64,000 nt of DNA from Melitaea cinxia (taxonomy: Eukaryota; Arthropoda; Insecta; Lepidoptera; Nymphalidae): the NCBI RefSeq assembly GCF_905220565.1, contig NC_059414.1, forward strand, positions 4,896,001 through 4,960,000, given 5' to 3'. Of this stretch, positions 62,482 through 64,000 are shown piece by piece. A model generated the notes under the pieces. That model did not search any database and was not told the origin of the DNA. It saw only the letters and a list, made by a program, of their open reading frames with translations. A program made the position numbers and the translations under genes. Position 1 is the first letter of the stretch, and every line of letters starts with the position of its first letter.

Positions 62482-63040
62482 GGCCTTAGATTAAGAACCA
62501 TCGAATTATGGGGTTTTGTGGGGTGGAGGGCGGAGGGTGGAGGGGGAGCTCCACTGGGTAACACTGCCACCATTCGGAAACCAACGGTTATGGAGATATC
62601 CATGGTTAAAGGTTTGAGATTAGAAGAAGAATTTAAAGCTATTATAATACTTTCGAGCTCCGCTTCTGACTCCACTTTAGCTCCGACACTGCGGTAAGTG
62701 CAACTCATGCTCCGTTCCATAGCTTTCGGACGTTATTTTGAAATTTCGCATGTTATTTTCACATTTCACACGTTATTTTAACGTTTTCACACGTTATTTT
62801 AACAAACGATACAACTGATGTTTAACGTAAGTTTTTTTTTTTGTGAAAATAACGTGCGAAATGTGAAAATAACGAGTGAAATGTGAAAATAACGTGTGAA
62901 AACCGCGGAATTCTTCTTCTAATCTCTAAACTTTAACCATGGATATCTCCATAACCATAGGATTCCGAAGGGTGGAAGTGGTACCGGGGGTAGCGCTCTC
63001 ACACCCCCCCCCCAATTCCATGGTTCTTAATTTAAAGCTT
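62482..63040. mobile_element. Long inverted-repeat (foldback-like) element with internal tandem repeats
   Basis: Two arms of about 170 bp are inverted copies. Each outer end reads ATTAAGAACCAT followed by a G-rich stretch, then both pass through GGTTATGGAGATATCCATGG and GAGATTAGAAGAAGAATT. The arms enclose two oppositely oriented clusters of a roughly 19-bp unit, ACGTTATTTTCACATTTC (62730-62803 and, inverted, 62842-62902). There is no coding potential beyond shadow frames and no clear target duplication. It is probably a MITE or foldback transposon of unassigned class. Confidence 0.72.
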
Positions 63041-63663
63041 TACGGACAAATATTTCCAATAATTTAATATACAAACATATGAAAATGTTGTCAGTAAAAT
63101 AGATCAATTCAATTAAATTCTTTGTATTGCAGCTCTTTGCTCTATTATAATAAAATAGGTGTTATGTTTCGGTGCTTGACGAAGACAAACCTTACTTATA
63201 AAAATTGACTTAATGGTTCAAAAGAGAGATATTAAATTAAATTCTCGTATAAAAAAAAATAACATTTATATAAAGTTAATTGTCAGATTGAAACAATCCA
63301 ACAATTACAAACAGAATAACAAAATAAGGCAAAAAAAATAGAACATATTTATATTAAATGGTATGGTTTTAAAACAGGCTTTAAACTATTAGTTCCCCCT
63401 CCTGAGAATTTACCACCAGCGTATTACTCATTTAGCTTTTCTAGATTTAAAAAAGGTTGACAGAGAGATCAGGAAAAATGTTTGTAGGCTTAACACTATA
63501 TTTACCATCATATATACCTATTTCTACTGAACCAGTCATAATGACTGGAGTATGAAAAAAAAAATCATATTGAGGCTTCTAGTTGATATTCTCTTATAAA
63601 ATTTTGACATAAAAATTAATAACAACAATTTCAATAGATAAATGGATTTATATAATTTTTTTA

Positions 63664-63905
63664 ATGACTTGACAAAAAAAGGATGAAGTTCTCAATGCGA
63701 CAGTATAATATTTATTTTATTGGTGCTTGTCATATAATCCCATTTAAATTTGAGAGCGGTCTAGCGAGCACTTTTTTAATTTATCCCTAATAATGAGTAT
63801 ATAGTAGTCTATTTTTCAACTACCCACATTTATGATATTCTCATTTTATCACTTATTGATGTGAATTAAAGTTGCATTTATTTTTGTTTGGTAACTAACA
63901 ATTAT
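63664..63905 (+). mobile_element. Diverged Helentron-like copy
   Basis: It follows the family order at low identity: GACTTGACAAAAAAAGGATG start, GTTCTCAATGCGACAGTAT, CCCATTTAAATTTGAGAG, and a degraded end tttgtttggtaactaacaatta. This appears to be an old copy. Confidence 0.45.
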
Positions 63906-64000
63906 CAAATAATAAAATTTTCAGTTATATACAGTTTGCTGATAACAATTCCTAGATTTGTGGATTCAGCTGTGTATATACATACTCTCCTCATCAGCTT

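Noticed and set aside
62439..62720. 93-codon minus-strand frame
   Set aside because: Falls in the arm of an inverted-repeat element and has no recognisable protein features.
1..64000. CRISPR arrays, operons, rRNA genes
   Set aside because: No regularly spaced repeats, no clustered bacterial-type genes and no rRNA sequence; the window is eukaryotic.

Overview
The window is AT-rich eukaryotic DNA that reads as a lepidopteran (butterfly or moth) chromosome. The grounds are family-level recognition of its dispersed repeats: SINE-like elements ending in CAGCAGTGG..AGGCTG, a repeat family opening AACCGACTTCCAAAA, small Helitrons ending in CTAG, RTE and CR1/jockey LINE remnants, and TTAA-inserting piggyBac. 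There are no bacterial-type gene blocks.

The only host gene I can support is on the minus strand. Three short Pro/Gly/Gln/Ser-rich exons at 36811-36975, 23565-23714 and 11711-11773 have clean AG/GT splice borders. They are multiples of three in phase 0 and read continuously across the joins (..PHQ|GYE.., ..PHQ|GYP..). Composition and local motifs point to the disordered N-terminal part of Osa/ARID1, the ARID subunit of the Brahma (SWI/SNF, BAP) remodelling complex. The window is therefore mostly intron: about 11.8 kb and 13.1 kb between exons, plus at least 27 kb upstream and 11.7 kb downstream with no further exon that I can recognise.

The rest is a record of transposon insertion into those introns. 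DNA transposons: an apparently intact Tc1-type DD34E element (34705-36319); an internally deleted piggyBac (59492-61024, TTAA duplication); a deleted PIF/Harbinger element (31557-32433, TAA duplication); a long inverted-repeat element (62482-63040); and a compact hairpin-rich element (19225-19379). Rolling-circle-type elements: a Helentron-like family with asymmetric inverted repeats and a 3' hairpin (best copies 38935-39538, 46987-47623, 17765-19220) and many small Helitrons with TC..CTAG ends. Retroelements: a mosaic of two RTE LINEs (54270-56590), a CR1/jockey remnant (3985-4865), another RT fragment (43968-44737), SINEs with 11-13 bp target duplications, and several tRNA-derived SINEs.

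Insertions are nested. One Helentron copy carries a SINE and a second unknown insert, and an RTE copy is split by an unknown segment of about 0.7 kb. The most unusual observations are two repeats with the same core but different 3' ends (54541-54726 and 26027-26148), a tRNA-like sequence held in a 125-bp hairpin (37527-37651), and repeated TTTGTACTT..GGTAC boxes inside the piggyBac ends.
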